A stretch of DNA of 64,000 nt from G958296245 sp965262055 (GTDB lineage: Bacteria; Chloroflexota; Dehalococcoidia; Lucifugimonadales; G958296245), in contig CBDHEI010000002.1 of NCBI GenBank assembly GCA_965262055.1, positions 558,001 through 622,000 on the forward strand. The letters are read 5' to 3'. Numbering within the stretch: the stretch's first letter is position 1; each line of letters begins with the position of its first letter. A program made the translations under genes and the position numbers. Below the pieces are notes generated by a model, which did not search any database, was not told the origin of the DNA, and worked only from the letters and a program-made list of their open reading frames with translations. Shown piece by piece: positions 51,836 through 60,574 of this stretch.

Positions 51836-52585
51836 CTACCTCGCGCCTCGCAGGCTGGGCGATTCGAGCAGGACCGTCACTCCCATGTCGATGTACTTCT
51901 GGCGCTCCTCCGCGCTTGGGATGCGGAAGCAGACCGCCGTGCCGGAGCCTCGTAGCTGATCGACAGTGTGCTGGACGCAGTCGTCGACCGTCTTGAACGG
52001 GTGGCCGGGGTGCGCCTCCAGGCTGATGGTCAGGTCCATGGGGCCGAAGGAGAGGCAGTCGACGCCGGGTTTGGCCAGGTGCCGGGCGGCGGTGACCGAC
52101 GCTACCGACTCGATCTGCATCCAGAGCACGCCGGTCTCACCCCACCACTTGCGGTACTGCCGGTGGTCGACGCCCGCGGCGAAGTTGACCCGGTTGACGC
52201 CACCCCAGCTACGCACGCCCTGGGGAGCGTAGTAGAAGTTGGCCACCGCCTCGTCCACCGTCTCCTCGGTCTCGACCTGCGGCACCTCGATGCACGTTGG
52301 GCCGAGGTCGAGTACGTTGCCTACCAGGTAGGTGTGGCGGGTGTGCTTGATTCGGAACTGGACCGGCATGTCGAGCTCGGCGGCCGCCGCACAGAACGCG
52401 ACTAGGCTGTCCTCGTTGTAGGGGTTGTGCTGGCTGTCGCCGGATACGAAGTCGTAGTCGCCGCTTTCCAGGATGGCCTTGAGCGCGGCTGTGTCGGAGG
52501 TTACGGGGGCAGATACCCCCAAGATGGTCTCGCCGGCGTTGATGCGTCTCTTCAGGGACACGGCTCTCTCGCTGAGCGACGGCAT
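51836..52585 (-). CDS. HpcH/HpaI aldolase family protein
   Basis: A 249-residue class II pyruvate aldolase-like protein. Features: INAGETILGVSAPVTSD, YDFVSGDSQHNPYN (replacing the usual DxEH), VPQVETEETVDEAVANFYYAPQGVRSWG (metal Glu; PPxGxRG-like), VLWMQIESVASV (metal Glu of the QIE motif) and LSFGPMDLTISL. Likely splits 2-oxo-4-hydroxy acids; substrate unknown. ATG 52585 has AAGGAGGA upstream; an upstream ATG at 52642 has none. It lies upstream of the NHL genes on the same strand. Confidence 0.87.
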   Translation of the reverse strand: MPSLSERAVSLKRRINAGETILGVSAPVTSDTAALKAILESGDYDFVSGDSQHNPYNEDSLVAFCAAAAELDMPVQFRIKHTRHTYLVGNVLDLGPTCIEVPQVETEETVDEAVANFYYAPQGVRSWGGVNRVNFAAGVDHRQYRKWWGETGVLWMQIESVASVTAARHLAKPGVDCLSFGPMDLTISLEAHPGHPFKTVDDCVQHTVDQLRGSGTAVCFRIPSAEERQKYIDMGVTVLLESPSLRGAR

Positions 52586-52752
52586 GCGGTGGTCCTCCTT
52601 GGTCAGACGGTTGGGCCTTTTTCGGCGCCAGCCATTATACACGGGCGCGGCTAGTAAGGTCTGGGTCCCGGGCCACGTCCGAGGGCAATGGCATCAAGGG
52701 CGCCGCCCGCGCCAGCCCTGCTCATCGAGAGGTGGGAGAATCCCTGATATCC

Positions 52753-52873
52753 GTCTCATTCTGTAACATTTTGTCTCATTCAGCTTTGGCCTGCGAGACA
52801 GTGGGGTGACGCGAACGGGGCAGAATGAGAGACCAGCGAGGCAGAATCAGACACGAACGAGACAGAATGGGAC
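52753..52873. repeat. Cluster of five CAGAATGAGAC motifs
   Basis: GTCTCATTCTG at 52753 and GTCTCATTCAG at 52773 are in one direction; CAGAATGAGAGAC at 52821, CAGAATCAGAC at 52842 and CAGAATGGGAC at 52863 are in the other. The last three are spaced by 21 bases. The converging arrangement suggests protein-binding sites or the end of a mobile element. Confidence 0.6.
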
Positions 52874-52876
52874 ACT

Positions 52877-52910
52877 GCTTCGGAGGCCCCGCGCGGGGCC
52901 GTTTCGAAGC
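52877..52910. repeat. Nested GC hairpin
   Basis: GCTTCG and CGAAGC close a stem around the perfect 16-base palindrome GGCCCCGCGCGGGGCC (52885-52900). It starts four bases after the last motif of the CAGAATGAGAC cluster. Confidence 0.6.
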
Positions 52911-52943
52911 GACAACCGCGCCCTCTCACGGCGTGCATGTGAA

Positions 52944-52971
52944 CGGCCCGCGCCGGGCCGCTCTTTGTTGT
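52944..52971 (+). terminator. Rho-independent terminator-like hairpin
   Basis: CGGCCCG-cgc-CGGGCCG followed by CTCTTTGTTGT. It points in the plus direction, but no plus-strand gene lies within several kilobases upstream, so it may end a noncoding transcript. Confidence 0.55.
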
Positions 52972-53134
52972 AGGCGTTAGCGTGACGTGACTGTGATTCA
53001 TATGATTTGGGATGTGATTGGGGGGCCGGCCCTCTACGGGGAGAATCCTAGCACATCAGTTCGCGGGCCGTCAAGGACTACCATGACTTTCGGGTGGAAG
53101 GGTCTCGGTATTTGCGCGGGGGCCGGTCGGCGTG

Positions 53135-53166
53135 CCGAGGATGGATTCCCACGTTTGCGGGAGGAG
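53135..53166 (-). repeat. GTCATTCC-type palindromic repeat
   Basis: On the minus strand CCTCCTCCCGCAAACGTGGG then AATCCATCCTCG is a diverged copy of the dispersed palindrome seen at 30336, 38252 and 43011. It precedes vapB. Confidence 0.5.
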
Positions 53167-53225
53167 GAAAACTGGCTCCGGCTGGCGAACTCGGCGTCTC
53201 GATGCATTGATGCTATGATGTTCTT

Positions 53226-53453
53226 ATGCGCACCACCGTGACCATCGACGACGACGTGCTGGCTGTGGCGCGAGCGCTGGCTGACCGGAACGGCACAAGC
53301 CTTGGCACCGCCCTGTCGGAGTTGGCGCGGCGTGGCTTCAAGGGCGCTCCCGCCGAGGGAGGTAGCGGACATGGCACAGTCTTTGCCGTCGACTCTGACG
53401 CCGACCCCATCACCAGCGAGGATGTCTACCGGTCCTTGAGCGACTGGCCGTGA
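53226..53453 (+). CDS. vapB: VapB-type antitoxin (ribbon-helix-helix)
   Basis: A 75-residue antitoxin with an N-terminal RHH domain: MRTTVTIDDDVLAVARALADRNGTSLGTALSELARRG; the tail is the toxin-neutralising part. It would bind its own promoter and the VapC partner. TATGAT (within TGCTATGAT) ends seven bases before the ATG, so the mRNA may be leaderless. The vapC start overlaps its stop as GTGA. Confidence 0.88.
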   Translation: MRTTVTIDDDVLAVARALADRNGTSLGTALSELARRGFKGAPAEGGSGHGTVFAVDSDADPITSEDVYRSLSDWP

Positions 53454-53884
53454 CTTCTCTTCTGGACGTAAACGTACTCATAGCCTTGGCCTGGCCCAAC
53501 CATGTTCACCACACCGCCGCCTGGGCGTGGTTCGACGCGCATCGGGATGAAGGCTGGGCAACCTGCCCACTGACGGAGGCGGGATTCGTCCGGGTCTCCT
53601 GCAACCCCTCGGCCGTGCGGCACAGTGTTACCCCCCTCCAAGCCATCACCGTCCTGGAGAGACTCATACTGTTGGGTTCCCACACGTTTTGGCCGCTGGA
53701 CAGGTCGATCGTGGACTTGCCAGAGTCGATTGGCGCCCGACTCCAAGGTTACCGGCAGATTACGGACGCCGTATTGCTGGCAGCCGCCATGCAACGTAAT
53801 GGCCAGCTAGCCACGCTGGACGGAGGAATGGAAGGGCTGGTCGCGGAGGAGGAGCGCTCCTTCCTGCGCGTCATTCCGGTCTAA
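53450..53884 (+). CDS. vapC: VapC-type PIN-domain toxin (ribonuclease)
   Basis: A 144-residue PIN nuclease. Acidic residues are present: Asp in LLDVNVLIALAW (residues 4-15), Glu in PLTEAGFVR, Asp in ITDAVLLAAA and Asp in LATLDGG, so the toxin looks active. VapC toxins cleave tRNA or rRNA. Translationally coupled to vapB. Confidence 0.9.
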   Translation: MTSLLDVNVLIALAWPNHVHHTAAWAWFDAHRDEGWATCPLTEAGFVRVSCNPSAVRHSVTPLQAITVLERLILLGSHTFWPLDRSIVDLPESIGARLQGYRQITDAVLLAAAMQRNGQLATLDGGMEGLVAEEERSFLRVIPV

Positions 53885-53957
53885 TCCTCTGCCGGCGCGA
53901 GACTTCAGGCTAGAAGCGGCGGACGCTGAGGGTGCACGCGTACCTCAAAGTCCCTGT

Positions 53958-55160
<1,203 letters not shown>

Positions 55161-55256
55161 GACATGCTCCCTGTAGAAGGTAGGCCGCCCCAGCGCCCGG
55201 GTACGCAGGGCAGCCTACGCTGTATTATACTCTTGGCCGGGTGGCCGGTAGGCGGA

Positions 55257-55286
55257 TTGACGTTGGGCGCGGGGGGCGCCTAGAAT
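55257..55286 (+). promoter_or_regulatory. Putative sigma-70 promoter of fmdB
   Basis: TTGACG and TAGAAT separated by 18 bases, with the -10 ending 31 bases before the fmdB ATG and GGAGA between. Confidence 0.5.
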
Positions 55287-55317
55287 AGCCCCTGCACTTC
55301 AGCCATATGGAGACAAC

Positions 55318-55551
55318 ATGCCACTCTACGAGTACACTTGCCAGACCTGCTACAACACCTTCGAGAAGCTGCGCCCCGTGAGCGAGCTGGACGCCGACAC
55401 GCCCTGCACCGACTGCGGTAGCGTCTCGCAGCGCCAGCTTTCGGTGTTCGCGGCCGTGACGGTCGGCGCGAGTGGAGAGTCCAGTCCCATCGCGGGCGGC
55501 GGCGGGTGCTGCGGCGGTGGAGGCGGTGGGGGCTGCGCCTGCGCCGGGTAA
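55318..55551 (+). CDS. FmdB family zinc-ribbon protein
   Basis: A 77-residue protein: MPLYEYTCQTCYNTFEKL with the first CxxC and CTDCG with the second make an FmdB-type zinc ribbon; a Gly/Cys-rich tail (GGGGCCGGGGGGGCACAG) closes it. FmdB proteins are thought to be transcription regulators or metal-handling factors; function unproved. GGAGACAAC precedes the ATG. Confidence 0.9.
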   Translation: MPLYEYTCQTCYNTFEKLRPVSELDADTPCTDCGSVSQRQLSVFAAVTVGASGESSPIAGGGGCCGGGGGGGCACAG

Positions 55552-55624
55552 CATCGGCCAGCAGGCTGACCGTTAACCGGCTCCCCGGAAAGCATCAGCC
55601 AGATGACGGGAGCGTAACTCGTTC

Positions 55625-55653
55625 TTGACAAACACGAACGTCAGTGCTAATCT
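55625..55653 (+). promoter_or_regulatory. Sigma-70 promoter with GAAC-N4-GTGC motif in spacer (second copy)
   Basis: TTGACA, 17 bases, TAATCT. The spacer carries GAACGTCAGTGC (55636-55647), closely matching the promoter at 45321. It probably serves the Panacea-type pair beginning at 55774. Confidence 0.65.
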
Positions 55654-55670
55654 TTCTTCATGGGAAAGTG

Positions 55671-55718
55671 GGATCAGACCAATTTACTTCTGATTGGTCA
55701 AAGTGTTACATTTGATCC
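55671..55718. promoter_or_regulatory. Double inverted repeat upstream of the Panacea gene
   Basis: GACCAAT (55677) and ATTGGTC (55693) form a seven-base inverted repeat with a nine-base loop, enclosed by GGATCA (55671) and TGATCC (55713). It lies between promoter and gene and may be an autoregulatory operator or a leader hairpin. Confidence 0.5.
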
Positions 55719-55773
55719 ATAGTAGCGCGCTGGCAGTTGCGATGGGTTGGGCACCAGAGGGAGGAGGGATGCA

Positions 55774-56310
55774 ATGGCTATCCCATTCAGTGAACAGAAA
55801 TTCAAGGAGCTTGTCGTCTACATAGCAACTCGATGCAAGGGTGACCCCGCATTCGGCACGGTGAAGTTGAACAAACTGTTGTTCTTCTCGGACTTCTTGG
55901 CTTACGCCGAACTTGAGGAGCCCATCACAGCAGCTGAATACATCAAGCTGGAGTATGGACCATCTCCTAAAAACATGCTCCCCATACGTGAAGAGATGGA
56001 GTCTTTAGGCGAGATCACGGTATCGCGTCAAAGCCACTATGGGTACCCGCAGGATCGGATCATTCCGCGTCGTGATCCTGACCTCTCGGCATTTACAGGA
56101 GATGAACTCAAACTAGTGGAGAGAGTAATAGAAGGTTTCAGGAACGATAACGCGACGCAACTCAGCAATCTCACTCACCACTTCCCTGGTTGGCAAAGCG
56201 CCGCTACACGCGAGGTCATCCCCTACGAGGCAATCTTTCTTTCCAACGTGGGGGTGACGGAGAACGATAGGCAGTGGGCCTCGGTGGCGGTCGCCAAGCA
56301 TGGCTGGTAG
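55774..56310 (+). CDS. Panacea domain (DUF4065, SocA-like) protein, probable antitoxin
   Basis: A 178-residue protein with the Panacea/DUF4065 pattern: FKELVVYIATRC, FGTVKLNKLLFFSDFLAYAE, ITAAEYIKLEYGPSPKNMLPI, and a C-terminal helical part with LSNLTHHFPGW. Panacea domains act as antitoxins for many toxin types and as proteolytic adaptors (SocA). ATG 55774 has GGAGGAGGG upstream. GC is about 50%, low for this genome. It overlaps the next gene by 11 bases. Confidence 0.83.
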   Translation: MAIPFSEQKFKELVVYIATRCKGDPAFGTVKLNKLLFFSDFLAYAELEEPITAAEYIKLEYGPSPKNMLPIREEMESLGEITVSRQSHYGYPQDRIIPRRDPDLSAFTGDELKLVERVIEGFRNDNATQLSNLTHHFPGWQSAATREVIPYEAIFLSNVGVTENDRQWASVAVAKHGW

Positions 56311-56605
56311 TGATCTGGCCGATAGTATTCCTCGCGAAGTCGTTGAGTGCACCCAGTTCTTAGAACAAGTTAAGCGACTGGGAGTCTCAGTCAAGAGGTT
56401 AGACGAAGTTCTCTTTGGGGTAAATTGGAGGATCGCTCGTGCACCCGAGCAGTGTCCCATTGCCCTAGAGGGGCGCACCGATATTCGAGTCACGAAGACC
56501 GTAGGGTTTGGCGGTGTCCCACCTCTTCGAATTCTTTTTGCGTTCCAAGAGCGTAAAGTAACGCTACTCCAGATATCCGAGATCCCAGTTGACGAAGTAG
56601 ATTGA
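56300..56605 (+). CDS. Small protein paired with Panacea gene, candidate toxin
   Basis: A 101-residue protein of unknown family starting at an ATG inside the Panacea gene's 3' end. FLEQVKRLGVSVKRLDEVLFGVNW and a C-terminal strand pair, LRILFAFQERKVTLLQISEIP, recall small RelE/HigB-type folds only loosely. Coupling to a Panacea gene suggests toxin or partner function. Low GC. No confident assignment. Confidence 0.65.
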   Translation: MAGSDLADSIPREVVECTQFLEQVKRLGVSVKRLDEVLFGVNWRIARAPEQCPIALEGRTDIRVTKTVGFGGVPPLRILFAFQERKVTLLQISEIPVDEVD

Positions 56606-57014
56606 TTAGCCAAAGACAGGATGCAGAAGCAACTCCTGCTAGCACCTCGCGGTGAGTGCCCCACAGGGGTCACGGATCGTACCTCCTTGACAGCGTGAGC
56701 GGCTCTGTACGGTTAGCTCGCTTCATGTCAACTTCCATCAGGACGAGATTGACGCACCCACCGTTCAAAGCGGAATCAAGGCGACCACCAAAATTTGGTT
56801 GCCACTGAGCACATCAGGATCCCACTTCCCAGCACGGAGCAACCCTGCCACCGTCTGGCTCTCACAATTCTGGCACCACACCATACACCCAGGCCCAGAG
56901 GCGGATGCACCCGCAGTTACGATGGTAAGGTTTTGGGTTCCAGCCTTCGGCGTGTGTAGTATGTGATTTCGAAATGGTCCTTACATGCAGGGCCTCCGCC
57001 TGGATGAATTTACC
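56606..57014. other. Gene-free stretch
   Basis: No gene seen in about 400 bases. A TTGACA occurs near 56687 without a good -10; TTGGGT and TAGTAT about 18 bases apart near 56935-56965 may be the promoter of the adenosyltransferase gene. Confidence 0.4.
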
Positions 57015-57563
57015 GTGAAGATATACACCAAGAGCGGGGACGCGGGGGAGACGAGCCTGCTCTTCGGGCACCGTGTCTCCAAGGCCGACCCACGGTGCGA
57101 CGCGTACGGCGCCGCCGATACGGCGGTGTCGGCGATGGGCCTGGCGAGGGCGCTTTGCGAGAACAGCCGCGTCAAGGCGCTGCTGCTGCAAGCCCAGCGG
57201 GACATGTTCGTGGTCGGCTCGGAGCTCGCGACGCCGAAAGCCAGCCTGGCCCGGCTGGAGGCCCGGTTCGGGGCCGTCACGAGCGAGATGGTCGAGTCGC
57301 TGGAGCGGGCCATCGACGAGGTGGACGCCCAGGTCGAGCTGCCAAGCGCCTTCCTGGTGCCCGGGGGATCGGCGGGATCGGGCGCGCTGGACCTGGCGCG
57401 GAGCCTGGTGCGAGAGGCGGAGCGCAGGGTAGTGGCCCTTGGCACAGACGAGATTCCAAACCCCCACGTGCTACGGTACCTGAACCGGCTTTCGGACCTG
57501 CTGTACATGCTTGCCCGGCTGGAGGACAAGGACCTGCCGTTCGACTTTACGAAAGAGGACTAG
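57015..57563 (+). CDS. Cob(I)alamin adenosyltransferase, PduO type
   Basis: Adds the adenosyl group to cob(I)alamin. The ~182-residue protein begins VKIYTKSGDAGETSLLFGHRVSKADPR, as PduO enzymes do, and has FLVPGGSAGSGALDLARSLVREAERRVV and LRYLNRLSDLLYMLARLED, the ATP/corrinoid helix. The usual YGTVDELNS reads YGAADTAVS, an altered helix. GTG 57015 fits the family N-terminus; ATG 56985 is the alternative. An inverted-repeat element starts at its stop codon. Confidence 0.87.
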   Translation: MKIYTKSGDAGETSLLFGHRVSKADPRCDAYGAADTAVSAMGLARALCENSRVKALLLQAQRDMFVVGSELATPKASLARLEARFGAVTSEMVESLERAIDEVDAQVELPSAFLVPGGSAGSGALDLARSLVREAERRVVALGTDEIPNPHVLRYLNRLSDLLYMLARLEDKDLPFDFTKED

Positions 57564-57673
57564 CAGACTGCGGAAGACGTCTTCCAGGCCTTCTTTCGGG
57601 CACCTTCTCTTCTACGAAGAGAGTAATAGTTGTATTTGCCCCTCTGCGCACCCCGTTTTCGTCAGCCTGCTAG
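57561..57673. repeat. MITE-like element, copy 3 (113 bp)
   Basis: Begins TAGCAGACTGCGGAAGACG at the stop codon of the adenosyltransferase gene and ends CGTTTTCGTCAGCCTGCTA: imperfect terminal inverted repeats of about 19 bases, matching the ends of copies 1 and 2. The centre differs, with a CTTCTCTTCTACGAAGAGAG hairpin. Confidence 0.65.
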
Positions 57674-57773
57674 TCTAGGTGCCGGCTGCTGCGATTCACT
57701 GGAGCAAGGCCCATCGCGAGACGGTGGTCGCTGTCGTAGGCCGCTAGCCGGGTTATGCTACGATAACTTGGTT

Positions 57774-58394
57774 ATGGGAACGCCCAAGATAGCGATCGTA
57801 GACTACCAGGCCGGTAACCTGAGGAGCGTCCAGAAGGCGCTGGAGAGGTACGGGGCTGCGGCGGTGGTGACGAGCGGCGCGGACGTCATCGGGGACGCCG
57901 ACGCACTGGTCTTCCCCGGCCAGGGCGCGAACGACTCGTCGATGCGGGCGCTGCGGGCCAGGGACCTTGTCGACCCCATCAACCGGTTCATCACCAGCGG
58001 CAGGCCCTTCCTGGGAGTATGCTTGGGTCTCCAGCTGCTGCTGGAGACGTCCGACGAGGGCGTGGAGCCCGGTCTGGGCGCACTGCGGGGGCGCGTGCGG
58101 GCGCTTCCGGGCGGGCTGAAGGTTCCTCACATGGGCTGGAACCAGGTGGCGCTGGTCAAGGAGCACCCGGTGCTGGAGGGCGTGCCCACGGGGTCCTACT
58201 TCTACTTCGTGCACAGCTACTACGCCGATCCCGAGGACGAGAGCCTGGTAGCGGGCACCACCTCCTACGGGCTGGAGTTCTGCTCGGTGGCGGCGTACGA
58301 GAACGTGGTGGCGACCCAGTTCCACCCGGAGAAGAGCGGCGCGGTGGGGCTGAAGCTGTACGAGAACTTCGTCCGCGTGGCGGGCCGGAGCTAG
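57774..58394 (+). CDS. hisH: Imidazole glycerol phosphate synthase subunit HisH
   Basis: The glutaminase subunit supplies ammonia to HisF. 206 residues: IAIVDYQAGNLRSVQKAL, VFPGQGAND, the nucleophile loop GVCLGLQLLLE (Cys near 83), PHMGWNQV, and FHPEKSG with the His/Glu of the triad. ATG 57774 is chosen because family homology begins at once; TATGCT stands 14 bases before it, so the leader may be only a few bases. First gene of hisH-hisA-methyltransferase-hisF-hisIE. Confidence 0.96.
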   Translation: MGTPKIAIVDYQAGNLRSVQKALERYGAAAVVTSGADVIGDADALVFPGQGANDSSMRALRARDLVDPINRFITSGRPFLGVCLGLQLLLETSDEGVEPGLGALRGRVRALPGGLKVPHMGWNQVALVKEHPVLEGVPTGSYFYFVHSYYADPEDESLVAGTTSYGLEFCSVAAYENVVATQFHPEKSGAVGLKLYENFVRVAGRS

Positions 58395-58398
58395 CATA

Positions 58399-59124
58399 GT
58401 GGAAGTCATACCGGCAGTAGATATCAAGGGCGGCAGGTGCGTCCGGTTGTACCAAGGCGACTACGGGCGGGAGACCGTCTACTCCGACTCGCCGGTGGAC
58501 GTGGCGGTGCACTGGGTCGAGTTGGGGGCGTCGCGCATCCACGTCGTGGACTTGGACGCGGCGAAGGCGGGCGCGCCGATCAATCACGAGACCGCGGGCG
58601 CCATCGCCGCCGCCGTCCCGGTACCGGTGCAGCTCGGGGGCGGCGTGCGGAGCCTGGAGACGGCCATGCATGCGGCGACCCTGGGGATCAGTCGTGTGAT
58701 CATCGGCACGGCGGCGGCAAGGGACATGGACCTGGTGCTGAGTGTGTGCGAGGCCCTAGGACCTGAGCGGGTCGTCGTGAGCATCGACGCGCGGGACGGG
58801 TACGTGGCCCTTAACGGGTGGACTGAGACGACCGGGCTGCGCGTCCAGGAGATGCTCGATGGGCTGGGAGCGACCGGGGTACGCCGGTTTATCTACACAG
58901 ACATTGCCAGGGACGGCACCCTGACCGAGCCAAGCTGGGAAGAGATCGTGAAAGTGCATGAGGCCACGGGCCTCATGATGATCGTTGCAGGCGGCGTCTC
59001 CTCGGTCGAGCACCTGCTGAGGCTCCGGGAGATCGGGGTCGAGGCTGCGATCGTGGGCAAAGCCGTCTATACTGGAGACATTGACCTCAGCGACGCCGTA
59101 GCGGCCCTCGCCGCCGCCGTCTAG
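58399..59124 (+). CDS. hisA: ProFAR isomerase
   Basis: Isomerises ProFAR to PRFAR in histidine synthesis. The 241-residue barrel has VIPAVDIKGGRCVRLYQGDY with the catalytic Asp8, VDLDAAKAG, VQLGGGVRS, TDIARDGTL with the second catalytic Asp, and VAGGVSSVEHL. GTG start, four bases after the hisH stop. The Asp pair also fits PriA-type enzymes, but a separate TrpF role cannot be judged. Confidence 0.95.
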   Translation: MEVIPAVDIKGGRCVRLYQGDYGRETVYSDSPVDVAVHWVELGASRIHVVDLDAAKAGAPINHETAGAIAAAVPVPVQLGGGVRSLETAMHAATLGISRVIIGTAAARDMDLVLSVCEALGPERVVVSIDARDGYVALNGWTETTGLRVQEMLDGLGATGVRRFIYTDIARDGTLTEPSWEEIVKVHEATGLMMIVAGGVSSVEHLLRLREIGVEAAIVGKAVYTGDIDLSDAVAALAAAV

Positions 59125-59147
59125 CCTAGCGAGAGGCTCCGCAGAAT

Positions 59148-59708
59148 ATGCCGACCAAGTTCGACCCAGCCAACATAGACAGGCTCCTGGGTAAGGGGCG
59201 CCTGGACACACACCGCCTGCTAACCGTGATCCCGGTGCAGCCGCACCACGTCGTCGCGGACATCGGGTGCGGCCCGGGGTACTTCACAGTGCCTCTGGCC
59301 AAGTTCCTCTTCGACGGCAAGGTATACGCGCTTGACGTCCAGAAGGAGATGATCGAGGCTGCCAGGAAGCAGGTAGACGAGGTGCGCCTGTCCAACGTCG
59401 AGTTCGTCGAGTCGGAGGAGAAGAAGGTGCCGCTGGAGAATGGCAGCCTCGACGGCGCGCTGCTCGCGTTCGTTCTGCAGGAGGCGGACAGCCCGCGGGC
59501 GCTGCTGAAGGAAGCGCTGCGCTGCCTGAGGACTACCGGATGGCTCGCCGTGCTGGAGTGGCAGAAGAAGGAGATGGACGAGGGGCCGCCGATGGAGCAG
59601 CGCATTGAAGAGAAGAAGATGATGGATATGGCGACGAAGCTGGGATTCCGCTTCACCGCCCGCCGCGACATCGAAGGCAAGCAGTACCTGCTCCTGCTGA
59701 GGAAGTAA
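59148..59708 (+). CDS. Class I SAM-dependent methyltransferase
   Basis: A 186-residue methyltransferase with VVADIGCGPGYFTVPLAKFL (SAM motif I, about residues 35-54), VYALDVQKEMIEAARKQV (motif post-I) and a core LLAFVLQEADSPRALLKEALRCLRTTGWLAVLEW. Substrate unknown. It sits between hisA and hisF with two-base spacing to hisF, so it is cotranscribed with histidine genes, though no histidine-pathway step needs a methyl transfer. Confidence 0.9.
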   Translation: MPTKFDPANIDRLLGKGRLDTHRLLTVIPVQPHHVVADIGCGPGYFTVPLAKFLFDGKVYALDVQKEMIEAARKQVDEVRLSNVEFVESEEKKVPLENGSLDGALLAFVLQEADSPRALLKEALRCLRTTGWLAVLEWQKKEMDEGPPMEQRIEEKKMMDMATKLGFRFTARRDIEGKQYLLLLRK

Positions 59709-59710
59709 GG

Positions 59711-60532
59711 ATGCTCACCAAGCGCATCATCCCCTGCCTGGACATCGACGGCGGCCGGGTGGTCAAGGGCGTGAGCTTCGTAAACATCCGGGACGCCGGC
59801 GACCCTGCCGAGTTGGCCGCCTTCTACGACCGCGAGGGCGCGGACGAACTGGTCTTCTTGGACATAACCGCCAGCTCGGACGGCCGGGAGATCATGATCG
59901 ACATCGTGCGCCAGGTGTCCGAGCAGGTGTTCATCCCGCTGACTGTGGGTGGCGGCATCCGCTCGGTGGAGGACGTGCGACGTATGCTGGAGGCCGGGGC
60001 CGACAAGGTCTCCCTCAACACGGCTGCCGTGCACAACCCGCAGTTGATCAGGGAAGCGTCGGACTTCTTCGGCGCCCAGTGCATCGTTGTGGCCATCGAC
60101 TACAAGGCCGCGGAGCGGCCCGCCAACGGCGCGGCGCCGCCCTTGGTCGGCGACCTGCCGTTGGGGGCCGGCGCCGGGTGGGAGGTGTACACCCATGGGG
60201 GACGCAGGCCCACCGGCGTGGACGCAGTGAGGTGGGCTGAGCGGGCCGCGGAGCTGGGAGCCGGCGAGCTGCTGATAACGAGCATGGACACTGACGGCCA
60301 GCAGGGCGGGTACGATCTAGAGTACACGCGCGTGGTATCCGAGCGCGTAACTATACCTGTGATAGCCAGCGGCGGGGTCGGTATGCTGTCGCATCTCGAC
60401 GACGCCATCAAGATTGGCAAGGCGGACGCCGTTCTGGCGGCCAGCATCTTCCACTACGGCACGTACAGCGTGGCCGAGGCCAAAGAGTACCTCTGCAAGA
60501 GAGGCGTGCCGGTCCGACCCGTGCAGGTCTGA
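59711..60532 (+). CDS. hisF: Imidazole glycerol phosphate synthase subunit HisF
   Basis: Cyclase subunit producing imidazole glycerol phosphate and AICAR. 273 residues, longer than the usual ~253: an insertion of about 20 residues (ERPANGAAPPLVGDLPLGAG) separates VVAIDYKA from WEVYTHGGR. Catalytic residues are present: Asp in IIPCLDIDGGRVVKGV and Asp in LITSMDTDGQQGGYD. Other features: TVGGGIRSVEDV, DKVSLNTAAV and IASGGVG. ATG two bases after the methyltransferase stop. Confidence 0.95.
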   Translation: MLTKRIIPCLDIDGGRVVKGVSFVNIRDAGDPAELAAFYDREGADELVFLDITASSDGREIMIDIVRQVSEQVFIPLTVGGGIRSVEDVRRMLEAGADKVSLNTAAVHNPQLIREASDFFGAQCIVVAIDYKAAERPANGAAPPLVGDLPLGAGAGWEVYTHGGRRPTGVDAVRWAERAAELGAGELLITSMDTDGQQGGYDLEYTRVVSERVTIPVIASGGVGMLSHLDDAIKIGKADAVLAASIFHYGTYSVAEAKEYLCKRGVPVRPVQV

Positions 60533-60574
60533 GACCTCCGACTCGCCAAGGGTGGAGCATTCAGGGGGTCGGCG

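Larger units (their letters stand above)
52586..53225. other. Gene-free stretch with motif cluster and hairpins
   Basis: No gene is supported in 640 bases. It contains five CAGAATGAGAC-like motifs (52753-52873), a nested hairpin (52877-52910), a terminator-like hairpin (52944-52971) and a palindromic repeat (53135-53166). A structured RNA is possible. Confidence 0.6.

Noticed and set aside
53034..53372. Minus frame containing SSSRKRGNPSSARRPAPAQIPRP
   Set aside because: This is the translation of the palindromic repeat region and overlaps vapB.
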